Assembly: GCF_002217925.1 (NCBI RefSeq)
Contig: NZ_BCMF01000003.1
Coordinates: forward strand, 124,001 to 188,000
Direction of reading: 5' to 3'
Length of the DNA: 64,000 nucleotides
Source of the DNA: Secundilactobacillus mixtipabuli
Lineage (GTDB): Bacteria; Bacillota; Bacilli; Lactobacillales; Lactobacillaceae
The notes under the pieces are model-generated. The model did no database searches, was not told the origin of the DNA, and saw only the letters and a list, made by a program, of their open reading frames with translations. Both the position numbers and the translations under genes were made by a program. Below are positions 35,906 to 44,102 of the stretch, piece by piece (positions within the stretch are counted from its first letter, which is position 1; each line of letters opens with the position of its first letter).

Positions 35906-36595
35906 ATGAACAGAACAGACGAACTTGAAAAGTATCGCAAAATCATCCGGCAGCAAGCAGAATTTGCGCCCCTGACTGATAGTGAATTTAATCAGTTGGC
36001 AGATCAAATGCAGATCAAAACCTTCTCTAAGGGTCAGGTCTTATTTGATCAAGGTGATCCGCGAACCCGTTTTTACTATGTCCTAGACGGGGTCGTTCGC
36101 CTCGAACGGGTGGATGAATCCGGTAGTTTTCCGTTCATTAACTATGTGAGTCCTCACAAAGCTTTTCCGTATCGTGGGTTATTTATTGGTGAGACGTATA
36201 CCTATGCTGCGATGGCTATGACGACCATCACGATCGCTTCATTTTCGATGGCAACGTTTGAAAAATTGCTGCGCGAAAATAAGCAGATGATGGCCTTACT
36301 CATTGCCCAAATGGGTCAAATTATCAACGATACTGAGGATCGGCTGCAACGGATGGTAACTTCCAGTGCTTCGCATCGCGTCAAACAGGCGCTGATACTG
36401 ATTGCTGAAGATTTGGGGACTCACGAAACGCCGGATAAAACGACGATTCCATACCCCATTACTTTGAAAGAAGTTGCCAGAGTTAGCGGGACGACCCGTG
36501 AAACAGCCGGTCAAGTCGTTGGTAAGCTGGTTGATGAAGGTATCGTGAGCTATCAGCATAAGAACTTTCAGTTTAATCCAGAGTCACTGATCTAA
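35906..36595 (+). CDS. arcR: Crp/Fnr-family regulator ArcR
   Basis: This is a protein of about 229 residues starting at ATG 35906 behind AAAAGGGG. The N-terminal beta-roll (FSKGQVLFDQGDPRTRFYYV) is a cyclic-nucleotide-binding-like fold lacking an obvious cAMP site. A long dimer helix follows, and the C-terminal winged helix has TLKEVARVSGTTRETAGQVV. No Cys cluster for an iron-sulfur centre is seen. ArcR-type regulators activate ADI operons under anaerobic or energy-poor conditions. Its place between arcC and arcD supports this role. Confidence 0.88.
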   Translation: MNRTDELEKYRKIIRQQAEFAPLTDSEFNQLADQMQIKTFSKGQVLFDQGDPRTRFYYVLDGVVRLERVDESGSFPFINYVSPHKAFPYRGLFIGETYTYAAMAMTTITIASFSMATFEKLLRENKQMMALLIAQMGQIINDTEDRLQRMVTSSASHRVKQALILIAEDLGTHETPDKTTIPYPITLKEVARVSGTTRETAGQVVGKLVDEGIVSYQHKNFQFNPESLI

Positions 36596-36626
36596 ATAGA
36601 TTTTTGAACGAAAGGATGTGTTATTT

Positions 36627-38099
36627 TTGGAAGAATCACATGAAGGCAAATTAAATTTATTTGAGCTGATTTCATTAGTTGTTGGTTCCATCATTGGTGG
36701 TGGGGTGTTCAACCTGATGCATGATATGGCAGCTGGTGCTGGTGCCGGTGCTATCATGATTGGGTGGGTCATTACCGCTATTGGGATGTTAACTTTAGCG
36801 AAAACATTCCAAAACTTAACGATGAAACGGCCAGACCTAGATGCCGGTGTTTATAGTTATGCTGAAGCCGGTTTCGGGAAGTACATGGGCTTTAACTCAG
36901 CCTGGGGTTACTGGTTGTCAGCATGGCTGGGGAACGTTGGTTACGCCACACTGCTGATGAGTGCGGTGGCCTACTTCTTCCCAATCTTCAAAGATGGCCA
37001 AAACCTTTGGTCAATCGCTGCTGCCTCAGTTATTCTGTGGGCCTGCCACTTTATGATTTTGAAGGGTGTCGAATCAGCATCGTTTGTTAACGCTATTATT
37101 ACTATCGCAAAGCTGATCCCAATTTTCATCTTCTTAGTTATCATGGTTATTTCGTTCCGATTAGGTGTCTTCAGCCACGGATTCTGGTTCACACCAAGCG
37201 GCAGTTTCCAATTTGGTAACGTTATGGGTCAAGTTCGTAACACCATGTTAGTAACTGTTTGGGTCTTCATTGGTATTGAAGGTGCCGTTGTCTTCTCAGG
37301 CCGTGCTAAGAAGCGTTCTGATGTTGGTAAAGCCACGGTCCTTGGGATCATTACCGTTATCTTGATCTACGCATTGATCACCTTGCTGTCATTTGGTGTT
37401 ATGCGTCGAGCTGGCTTAGCTAACTTGAGTCAACCCGCTATGGCTGACTTGTTACAAAGTGTCGTTGGTAAGTGGGGCGCCATTGTTGTTAACGGTGGTC
37501 TGATTATCTCCGTTGTTGGTGCTTGGTTATCATGGACCATGTTTGCTGGCCAATTACCATACGAAGCTGCCAAGGTAGGGACTTTCCCAAAGATCTTTGC
37601 CAAGGAAAATGTGAATGGTGCACCAATCAACTCATTGCTCTTCACGAACGTCTGTGTTGAATTGTTCATGTTCAGTTACTTGATTACCGCATCAGCTTAC
37701 AACTTCTTCTATTCAATCGCTAGTGCCGCTATTCTGATTCCATACGCATTCTCGGCATTCTATCAATTGAAGTTCACGATGCACGAATCAGCTGGCACAC
37801 CTGGCCGTACTGGCAACTTAGTTGTTGGTTGGATTGCAAGTATTTACGCTGTATGGCTATTGTACGCATCTAACTTAGGTTACATTCTCTTGATGAGTCT
37901 ATTGTTCGCTGTTGGTATTCCGGTTTACTTCTTGCTGCAAAAGAACGACAACCATGCCGATAAGATCTTCTCATCTGGCGAACGGATCCTTGCTATCGCA
38001 ATCTTCATCGTCGCCTTGTTGACCGTCTTTGAACTCTTCCGTTTGGGTGTCAACGGTGTGACCGGTCTTGATTGGAGTCAGATGGGTAAATTATTCTAA
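36627..38099 (+). CDS. arcD: Arginine/ornithine antiporter (APC family)
   Basis: This is a protein of about 490 residues. TTG 36627 is eight bases after AAAGGATG, so it is preferred over the GTG at 36618 that overlaps the site. About 12-13 membrane spans are visible. The conserved first span region, LISLVVGSIIGGGVFNLMHD, is the APC substrate-binding turn, followed by PDLDAGVYSYAEAGFGKYMG. The protein exchanges external arginine for internal ornithine without energy cost. It lies between arcR and argR in the same operon. Confidence 0.92.
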   Translation: MEESHEGKLNLFELISLVVGSIIGGGVFNLMHDMAAGAGAGAIMIGWVITAIGMLTLAKTFQNLTMKRPDLDAGVYSYAEAGFGKYMGFNSAWGYWLSAWLGNVGYATLLMSAVAYFFPIFKDGQNLWSIAAASVILWACHFMILKGVESASFVNAIITIAKLIPIFIFLVIMVISFRLGVFSHGFWFTPSGSFQFGNVMGQVRNTMLVTVWVFIGIEGAVVFSGRAKKRSDVGKATVLGIITVILIYALITLLSFGVMRRAGLANLSQPAMADLLQSVVGKWGAIVVNGGLIISVVGAWLSWTMFAGQLPYEAAKVGTFPKIFAKENVNGAPINSLLFTNVCVELFMFSYLITASAYNFFYSIASAAILIPYAFSAFYQLKFTMHESAGTPGRTGNLVVGWIASIYAVWLLYASNLGYILLMSLLFAVGIPVYFLLQKNDNHADKIFSSGERILAIAIFIVALLTVFELFRLGVNGVTGLDWSQMGKLF

Positions 38100-38116
38100 C
38101 GAGTAGGTGAGACAAG

Positions 38117-38584
38117 ATGAAAAAGACTGTTCGCCAAAACAAAATTGAACAGCTGATTAATCAATATGTGATTTCGACGCAAGAAGAACTGATGGAACGC
38201 CTGCATCAAGCTGGCATTACCGCGACTCAAGCGACGATTTCACGGGATATCCGCGAAATGCAGATTGTGAAACAACAAGATGCTGGCGGCTCTTCTCGCT
38301 ATATGATTTATAAAGCAGGTAATCAAAATGAGATGCAGCATTTGTACCGTTCTATTGGCGAAACAGTAACGGAAGTTGATCGTATTCAGTTTCTTAACGT
38401 GATTCATACTTTTCCGAGCTACGCGAATATGCTGGCAGCGATTCTTGATGACCTGGATCTCCCTGAAGTTAAGGGATCGTTAGCGGGTCATGACGCAATT
38501 ATCGTTATCAGTGCAGACGAGATTGAAGCTCAAAAAGTCTATGATCTCTTTAAAAAGCATATGAATGAAACTCTTGCCGAATAA
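38117..38584 (+). CDS. argR: Arginine repressor/activator ArgR
   Basis: This 155-residue protein starts at an ATG behind AGGTGAG. The N-terminal winged helix is KIEQLINQYVISTQEELMER with ATQATISRDIREMQIVK. The C-terminal hexamerisation and arginine-binding domain ends around GSLAGHDAIIVISADEIEAQ, where GxxxGxD-type residues bind arginine. It controls ADI and arginine biosynthesis genes through ARG boxes. It is the last gene of the arc cluster, with candidate boxes 6 kb upstream at the arcA promoter. Confidence 0.95.
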   Translation: MKKTVRQNKIEQLINQYVISTQEELMERLHQAGITATQATISRDIREMQIVKQQDAGGSSRYMIYKAGNQNEMQHLYRSIGETVTEVDRIQFLNVIHTFPSYANMLAAILDDLDLPEVKGSLAGHDAIIVISADEIEAQKVYDLFKKHMNETLAE

Positions 38585-38593
38585 AATCGAGCT

Positions 38594-38702
38594 GTGACAA
38601 AACTCGGTAGATTCCAGAAGTTAACGTGAATAATGCCTATTCCGCGCTTTTTGCGGGATAGGCATTATTTGCGTTAACTGGCCGGAATCTGAGTTTTGGC
38701 AC
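38594..38702. repeat. Variable-arm hairpin, copy H1
   Basis: A long imperfect palindrome lies between the convergent argR and metI. Outer arms are AAAACTC with GAGTTTT. The constant element is GATTCCAGA on the left and GGCCGGAATC on the right. Inner arms are GTTAACG and AATAATGCCTAT with their complements. It shares its left half almost exactly with copy H3 at 45.5 kb. Confidence 0.8.
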
Positions 38703-38771
38703 GTAATGAGGCTATATTGACGGATAGCACCAAGGTAAAATAACAACGTATTTTGTCTTAAAATTGCTCAT

Positions 38772-38805
38772 AAAAAGGCGCCGATAGCAGCTAACTATCA
38801 GCGTC
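38772..38805 (-). terminator. Terminator of the met operon
   Basis: Minus-strand stem GACGCTGATAG pairs with CTATCGGCGCC, followed by five T, just after the metI stop. Confidence 0.8.
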
Positions 38806-38820
38806 TTCTATGGTTTAAAG

Positions 38821-39480
38821 TTATTTCGTTAATCGCCGGCTTACAACGTTGCCAATACTTTGGATAACCTGTACTAGAATAATCAGGATCACGATTGAAG
38901 TATACATAATGTCTGGCTGGTAGCGCTGGAATCCGTATTGGTAGGCAATGTCACCAAGACCACCGGCGCCGACTAGTCCTGCCATGGCAGTGGCCCCAAT
39001 CAGGCCAATGGCAGCCAGTGTTAAGCCACGGATGATTCCACTGCGCGCTTCTCTCAGTAAGACGCGGCTGATGATCTTATAATTACTAATGCCCATTGAC
39101 TGGTAGGCCTCGATGATACCGGGGTCAACGTCCAGTAGGGAAGATTCAATTAACCGTGCTAAGAATGGTGCACAGTAGACAACCAGTGGCAGGATCACAC
39201 CACGGATACCGATCGTTGTCCCGACCAAAAACCGCGTGATTGGTAAAATCAGAAACAGCAGGATGATGAACGGCAATGACCGCAAAATATTAACGATAGT
39301 TTCTAGAGTGGCGTGCAATGACGCATTGGGATACATTCCTTTAACGTTGGTTTCCACTAGGAGAACGCCCAAGGGAACCCCAATGATAACCGTAATAATC
39401 AACGTGATAATGGTCATTGTCAAAGTGTCGGTTAAACCGTTGACGATGGTATTACCCCATTCAGCTATGAAATTACTCAA
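38821..39480 (-). CDS. metI: Methionine ABC transporter permease
   Basis: This is a protein of about 219 residues. The TTG at 39480 is nine bases after GGAGG and overlaps the metN stop; an in-frame TTG at 39489 touches the site. Five or so membrane spans are visible, and the inner-membrane coupling loop shows the EAxxxMGxs pattern as EAYQSMGISNYKIISRVLLR. It forms the channel of the MetNIQ importer for methionine. It is the last gene of the operon, followed by a terminator. Confidence 0.9.
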   Translation of the reverse strand: MSNFIAEWGNTIVNGLTDTLTMTIITLIITVIIGVPLGVLLVETNVKGMYPNASLHATLETIVNILRSLPFIILLFLILPITRFLVGTTIGIRGVILPLVVYCAPFLARLIESSLLDVDPGIIEAYQSMGISNYKIISRVLLREARSGIIRGLTLAAIGLIGATAMAGLVGAGGLGDIAYQYGFQRYQPDIMYTSIVILIILVQVIQSIGNVVSRRLTK

Positions 39481-40519
39481 CTTGTTCAACCTCCTCTACG
39501 ATAACGCCCTTATCTTTGAGATACTGGATTTCCGCATCATAACTGTCATTATTTTCAATCGAAATCAGCAGTTTACCATAGGGCTGTTCCTTGAGGTACT
39601 CAATGGAACCAGCCATGATGTTGGGTTCAACGTGGAACTGCTTGGTTAACTGTGCGATCACTGGTGTTGAGGCTTCATTACCAATGAATTTGATCAGTAA
39701 AACGTGATTGTGCTTTTGAGTCTCAGCCAGTAACGTTGCCGGGACACCTGAAAGATCGCTGGAACCCAAGAACTGACGAGTGACTGCTTTCTTTGGATTA
39801 GTGAAAATGTCGATGGTTCGGCCCTGTTCAACCAGTTCTCCCGATTCCATGACTGCTACTTTGTCACAAACGCTCTTAACAACATCCAGTTCATGGGTAA
39901 TGATGAAAATGGTGATGCCTAGTTTCTGGTTAATATCTTTCAACAGATCCAGGATTGAACTGGTGGTTTCAGGATCTAAGGCACTGGTCGCTTCATCAGA
40001 TAGGAGGATTTGCGGCTCATGAGCTAATGCACGGGCCACGGCCACCCGTTGTGACTGCCCGCCAGAAAGCTGTGACGGATAACTGTTACGGCGATCCCAG
40101 AGGCCCACAATTTTTAAGTATTTTTCGGCACGTTGCTTGATCTCATTTGTGGGCAGCTTTTCTAGTTTCAGCGGAATCGTGATGTTTTGGTAAATCGTGG
40201 CGGTCTTTAGCAAGTTGTAGTTTTGGAAGATCATACCGATTTTATGCCGCAACTGTGCCAACTTTTCCTTATTTAGTTTGGTCACGTCTTGATCATCAAT
40301 CATCACGGAACCCTCAGTTGGCGTTTCAAGACCGTTGATCATCCGAATCAGCGTACTTTTACCAGCACCGGAGTAGCCGATGACACCGAAGATTTCACCT
40401 TGATCGACTGAAATCGAAACGTCGTGTACGGCGTGGACTTCCTTAGTTGTGGAAGTACCCTTGAATGTTTTGCTGACGTGATTAAATGTAATAAATGGTG
40501 TTTTTGCGTTTTCTACCAT
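39473..40519 (-). CDS. metN: Methionine ABC transporter ATP-binding protein
   Basis: This 348-residue protein overlaps the metQ stop. It has Walker A GYSGAGKST, signature LSGGQSQRVAVARALA and Walker B ILLSDEATSALDPET. The last ~80 residues (VLLIKFIGNEASTPVIAQL, then EPNIMAGSIEYLKEQPYG) form the NIL domain that binds methionine and inhibits transport when internal methionine is high. That domain identifies it as MetN and not another ABC ATPase. Confidence 0.94.
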   Translation of the reverse strand: MVENAKTPFITFNHVSKTFKGTSTTKEVHAVHDVSISVDQGEIFGVIGYSGAGKSTLIRMINGLETPTEGSVMIDDQDVTKLNKEKLAQLRHKIGMIFQNYNLLKTATIYQNITIPLKLEKLPTNEIKQRAEKYLKIVGLWDRRNSYPSQLSGGQSQRVAVARALAHEPQILLSDEATSALDPETTSSILDLLKDINQKLGITIFIITHELDVVKSVCDKVAVMESGELVEQGRTIDIFTNPKKAVTRQFLGSSDLSGVPATLLAETQKHNHVLLIKFIGNEASTPVIAQLTKQFHVEPNIMAGSIEYLKEQPYGKLLISIENNDSYDAEIQYLKDKGVIVEEVEQVE

Positions 40520-41334
40520 TGTGGCACCACAGCCCCTTTAAATTCCTTGTTGATGTAGTTTTTGATGGTCTTAGATTGGTAATACTTCTTAACTTGTTTG
40601 ATCACTTTATCGTTCTTGTGGCCCTTTTGAACAACGAAGTAGTTAGCGTAAACGTTATGTTTCAAAGGTTCGTGAGCGAGGGCGGTCTTGAGGTAAATGT
40701 GGTTGGCCAGCGCGAAGTTACTATTGATAGCTGCCACGGTAATGTCGTTTAATTGCTTAGGCAATTGTGAAGCATCTAGTTCGTAAACCTTGAGGTGCTT
40801 AGGGTTAGAAGCAATATCCTTCTTAGTGGCTTTTTCACCGGCACCCTTACGTAACTTGATGATACCGTTCTTTTGGAACAGTTCCAGAGCACGGGTTTCA
40901 TTAGCTGGGTCGTTTGGAACGGCAATCTTATCGCCGCTCTTCAGGTCCTTTAAGTTCTTGATGGACTTAGAGTAGAGGCCCATGGGAAGGGCAATTGTCT
41001 TGAAGGCTTCGTCGAACTTGTATTGTTTATCCTGTTCCTGTTGCTTCAAGAATTGACCTGTTTGATAAGAGTTAGCACCAATATCACCAGAAGAGAGGGC
41101 TGAGTTTGGTGTGTTGTAATCGGTAAATGAACGGACCTTGATTGTTAAGCCGTCTTTGGCAGCCAACTTCTTAACTTGGTCTAAAATTTGTTCGTGAGGG
41201 CCGGCAGTCACGCCGATCGTAATTTTCTTGGTATCCAATTGTTTGCTTGAGCTGTTGCCACAGGCGGCTAAAGTTGCACTGGTAGCTAAGACTAATCCGG
41301 CAAGGCCTAATAATTTCAGTAATCTTTTTTTCAT
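40513..41334 (-). CDS. metQ: Methionine-binding lipoprotein
   Basis: This 273-residue protein has a lipoprotein signal: basic start, hydrophobic GLAGLVLATSATLAACGN with the lipobox LAAC, Cys at ~25. The mature part has the NlpA/MetQ features ITIGVTAGPHEQILDQVKK, GDIGANSYQTGQFL and KIAVPNDPANETRALELF. It captures extracellular methionine and delivers it to MetI. It is preceded by a dehydrogenase gene 12 bases upstream and followed with overlap by metN. Confidence 0.92.
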   Translation of the reverse strand: MKKRLLKLLGLAGLVLATSATLAACGNSSSKQLDTKKITIGVTAGPHEQILDQVKKLAAKDGLTIKVRSFTDYNTPNSALSSGDIGANSYQTGQFLKQQEQDKQYKFDEAFKTIALPMGLYSKSIKNLKDLKSGDKIAVPNDPANETRALELFQKNGIIKLRKGAGEKATKKDIASNPKHLKVYELDASQLPKQLNDITVAAINSNFALANHIYLKTALAHEPLKHNVYANYFVVQKGHKNDKVIKQVKKYYQSKTIKNYINKEFKGAVVPQW

Positions 41335-41346
41335 ATTAAATTCCCC

Positions 41347-42303
41347 CTATTTGGCGTTTAAAATGTTATTGGCATGTTCTGCTAAGTGAACGACATCTCT
41401 CAAGAAGTCATGAGTAACGGCATTGTAGCCGTTCTTTTGACCCAAATCATACAGGTAACCGTTGATGTAATCGACTTCAGTCGGCCGGTTCTTGCGAATA
41501 TCTTGGAACATTGATGAGTAGTGGTTCGGTGTCAGATCACGGGTTTCGTGATAAATCAGCTCAGTGGCTTCTTCCTTGGTTTGAATTGGCTTGATACCCG
41601 CTGCATCGAAGACTTCATAAGCTTCTTTGACTAACTTATCCACCAAAGTCGGGGCAACGTCAGCTGAAATGAATTGTCCCTGACGTAATCTAAACATTGA
41701 ACTTAAGGTGTTCACAACCGAGTTATAAATGACCTTGGTCAGCAACGTTCCGATGAAGTTAGTGGTTAGCCCTGGGTTAGTCCCAGCAGCGTCCCATTCG
41801 TCGATGACTTTGTGGGTAAAGTCATCTGGTTTTTCGGTTTGGTTAACCAGATGAAGTGAACCGGCGTGCTTCTTACCAATGAAGTCGACTTCGCCAGGTT
41901 TAGTCAAAACCGTACCGATCATAGCAGTTCCGGCAATGACGTACTTTGGATCAAAGTACTGGTTGATTTTTTCAATGTGGCCCATGCCATTCATTAAGGT
42001 AATGGCATATTGCCCTTCTTGGAAGAAATGAGCACAACGCGTCAGCATTTCTTGCAGGCCCATCTGCTTGCACATAATGATGTAGGCGTCTGGCTTGCCG
42101 GTGTAATCTTCTGGGTAACTGATGTTGATGTTGACCAAGTGACGGTTTTGACCATCACGGGTAACATACACGCCACCTTGTTTCTTAATGGCCTCTACTT
42201 GAGGATCCCAGTCATCAACAAAATCAACTTGTTGACCCGTTTCCTGAAGTAAAACCCCAAAACGAAGACCCATAGCACCTGAACCTAATACTGTATAATG
42301 CAT
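41347..42303 (-). CDS. Ketopantoate reductase-like (ApbA/PanE family) oxidoreductase
   Basis: This is a protein of about 318 residues starting at ATG 42303 behind AGAGGGATG; the frame upstream of it is the T-box leader. The N-terminal Rossmann motif is VLGSGAMGLRFGVLL. The C-terminal helical domain has the family pattern with KVIYNSVVNTLSSMFRLR (the catalytic Lys region) and a conserved Glu. PanE-type enzymes reduce 2-ketopantoate or related 2-keto acids with NADPH. Being first in a T-box-controlled operon with metQNI is unusual for pantothenate synthesis. It suggests a 2-keto-acid reductase linked to methionine, for example acting on 4-methylthio-2-oxobutanoate. That substrate is inference. 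Confidence 0.82.
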   Translation of the reverse strand: MHYTVLGSGAMGLRFGVLLQETGQQVDFVDDWDPQVEAIKKQGGVYVTRDGQNRHLVNINISYPEDYTGKPDAYIIMCKQMGLQEMLTRCAHFFQEGQYAITLMNGMGHIEKINQYFDPKYVIAGTAMIGTVLTKPGEVDFIGKKHAGSLHLVNQTEKPDDFTHKVIDEWDAAGTNPGLTTNFIGTLLTKVIYNSVVNTLSSMFRLRQGQFISADVAPTLVDKLVKEAYEVFDAAGIKPIQTKEEATELIYHETRDLTPNHYSSMFQDIRKNRPTEVDYINGYLYDLGQKNGYNAVTHDFLRDVVHLAEHANNILNAK

Positions 42304-42344
42304 CAATCCCACATCCCTCTTAAAGTTTTCAAAAAATGAAACGC

Positions 42345-42600
42345 CAAATAAAAAATCCCTGCATCGCATAATATATGCAACACAGGGACGATTTTTAACC
42401 GTGGTACCACCCAGATTACTAGTCAATGACTAGTCTCTCTAACACAAATAATGTTCGGGATTATATCGTATCCTCACGAATTATTGGCTTTCACCGCAAA
42501 TTAAACTCCGAGCTCATCTTCGGCATCTTTCAATCACCCGTTCTCACCAATCGGGGCTCTCTTGAAATTAAAGGGTGCGTACTCTTCTCATCAACGTTTC
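42345..42600 (-). ncRNA. T-box riboswitch leader, probably methionine-specific
   Basis: On the minus strand the leader shows stem I with the AGAGAGC and GGTGAGAACGGGTG elements, a candidate specifier loop GAAGATGAGCTC in which ATG (Met) is the likely specifier codon, and the 14-base T-box GGGTGGTACCACGG. A terminator follows: TCCCTGTGTTGCAT pairs with ATGCGATGCAGGGA, then a T-run. The bulge TGGT would pair with a tRNA ending ACCA, as expected for tRNA-Met. It sits just upstream of the panE-like/metQNI operon. Uncharged tRNA would allow transcription. The feature as a T-box is clear; the specifier is inferred by position. Confidence 0.92.
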
Positions 42601-42621
42601 ATTTTTTAATTTATGTGTTGA

Positions 42622-42650
42622 ATAGTAGCAGGTAAATTTGAAACTGTCAA
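42622..42650 (-). promoter_or_regulatory. Promoter of the T-box/met operon
   Basis: On the minus strand TTGACA (42650-42645), a 17-base spacer and TACTAT (42627-42622) are followed by the leader start. Confidence 0.85.
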
Positions 42651-42843
42651 ATCTTTTTTAATTTTATTTCAGTTATAGTGGCCGAAATATAGGTGTAATT
42701 CCTTTGTACAGTGAATTAAAGTGTTATCTTGAAAAATTAGAAAAAGATTCACTTATTCTCATAAACGTTATTTTGGAACGCTGAAAATCGCCGTTTTACT
42801 TTTCGGGATATCATCAAAAACCAATTTGTTTTTAATCCTAATA

Positions 42844-42872
42844 TTGACACTCTTTAAATACTGTTTGATAAT
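42844..42872 (+). promoter_or_regulatory. Promoter of the D-2-hydroxyacid dehydrogenase gene
   Basis: TTGACA (42844-42849), a 17-base spacer and GATAAT (42867-42872) lie 76 bases ahead of the start codon. Confidence 0.85.
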
Positions 42873-42948
42873 TAACGGTATTCAATTATCAACGCATAAA
42901 CTGGGAGAAATCAATTGATTAAATATTTGGGTAGGGGAATGACAAATA

Positions 42949-43941
42949 ATGACAAAGATTTTGGCTTACAACGTTCGTGAAGATGAGCAGCCCTTTATTG
43001 ATCAATGGGCAAAAGAACATGACGTTCAAGTGGATAGCACGTTAAAAGAGTTACATGATGATACGGTGGGGATGGTTCAAGGCTATGATGGTGTTGATTT
43101 CAAGCAACGGACTGTTGTGACCCAGAGCCCCGATTTTTATAAGCAATTAGCGAGTTACGGCATCATTCAGCTATCAGCTCGTTCTGCCGGTATTGATACC
43201 GTGAACTTGAAGTGGGCGAAGGAAAATCATTTGCGCGTGACCAACGTGCCGTCTTACTCACCGGAAGCGGTCGCTGAGTTAGCCTTAACACAGGCTTTAC
43301 AGCTCATTCGACACATTCCTCAATTTAATGACCGGCTTAGCGACAATAACTATGTCGTGCTCGGCTTGCGGTCACAGGAATTAACTGAGCTGACCGTTGG
43401 GATCATTGGCGTCGGCCGCATCGGGGGAACGTTAGCCAGAATTTTCCATGCCCTTGGCGCAACGGTGATTGGCAACGATTTACGGGCTCCTCGAGAAGAC
43501 TTGCGGGGTGTCATGACTTACGTCAGCAAGGAAGAATTATACAAACGAGCTGATATTATCTCCATGCATGTTTGGGGCGGCGAAGATAACTACCATTTGA
43601 TTAACGATAAGGCCTTTGCGCAAATGAAATCCACGACTTACTTCATCAACGATTCGCGCGGGCCGGTGGTTGATACGCAAGCATTGATCCGTGCACTGAA
43701 TAACCAGCAAATCGCGGGAGCAGCACTGGACGTGGTTGAGGATGAAACTAAGATTTTTAACCAAAAGTTTGATGGCCCCACACCAATCGAACATTACAAT
43801 CAGTTAAAGCAAATGGCTAACGTTCTGTTAACGCCGCACGTGGCGTTCTTCACTGATCATGCGGTGAAGAATATGGTCATGCAGTCGCTGGATGATACGC
43901 TGGCGATTATTAGTGGTGGAAAGAGTGAACATGAATTTTAG
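42949..43941 (+). CDS. D-2-hydroxyacid dehydrogenase (D-lactate dehydrogenase family)
   Basis: This 330-residue protein starts at an ATG behind GTAGGGG. It has NAD-binding GVGRIGG at 154-160 and the catalytic triad Arg 237 (NDSRGPVVDT), Glu 264 (DVVEDE) and His 297 (TPHVAF). It has the length and fold of D-LDH/D-HicDH enzymes, which reduce pyruvate or branched/aromatic 2-keto acids to D-2-hydroxy acids. It is monocistronic with a strong promoter and is divergent from the met leader. Whether it is the main D-lactate dehydrogenase cannot be told from sequence alone. Confidence 0.88.
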   Translation: MTKILAYNVREDEQPFIDQWAKEHDVQVDSTLKELHDDTVGMVQGYDGVDFKQRTVVTQSPDFYKQLASYGIIQLSARSAGIDTVNLKWAKENHLRVTNVPSYSPEAVAELALTQALQLIRHIPQFNDRLSDNNYVVLGLRSQELTELTVGIIGVGRIGGTLARIFHALGATVIGNDLRAPREDLRGVMTYVSKEELYKRADIISMHVWGGEDNYHLINDKAFAQMKSTTYFINDSRGPVVDTQALIRALNNQQIAGAALDVVEDETKIFNQKFDGPTPIEHYNQLKQMANVLLTPHVAFFTDHAVKNMVMQSLDDTLAIISGGKSEHEF

Positions 43942-43944
43942 AGA

Positions 43945-44054
43945 GCGCGGAACAACACGGATTGATTCCAGAATATAACGACAAAAAGGCAGGTCCATGA
44001 ATTTGGGGACCTGCCTTTTTGTCGTTATATGGCCGGAATCAGTGTTGTGGAGCG
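43945..44054. repeat. Variable-arm hairpin, copy H2
   Basis: This palindrome lies between the convergent dehydrogenase and M20 genes. The outer arms are AACAACAC with GTGTTGT. The constant element is GATTCCAGA with GGCCGGAATC. The inner arms, starting ATATAACGACAAAAAGGC, pair with a perfect complement over 22 bases. The inner arm is unrelated in sequence to H1. Confidence 0.8.
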
Positions 44055-44102
44055 AATTTAGGCTATGTAGCATTAACACGCTAAACCACAACCATTCCAG
44101 AT

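Noticed and set aside
42426-42635. Forward 69-residue frame over the T-box leader
   Set aside because: It lies on the opposite strand of a structured RNA whose motifs explain the conservation.
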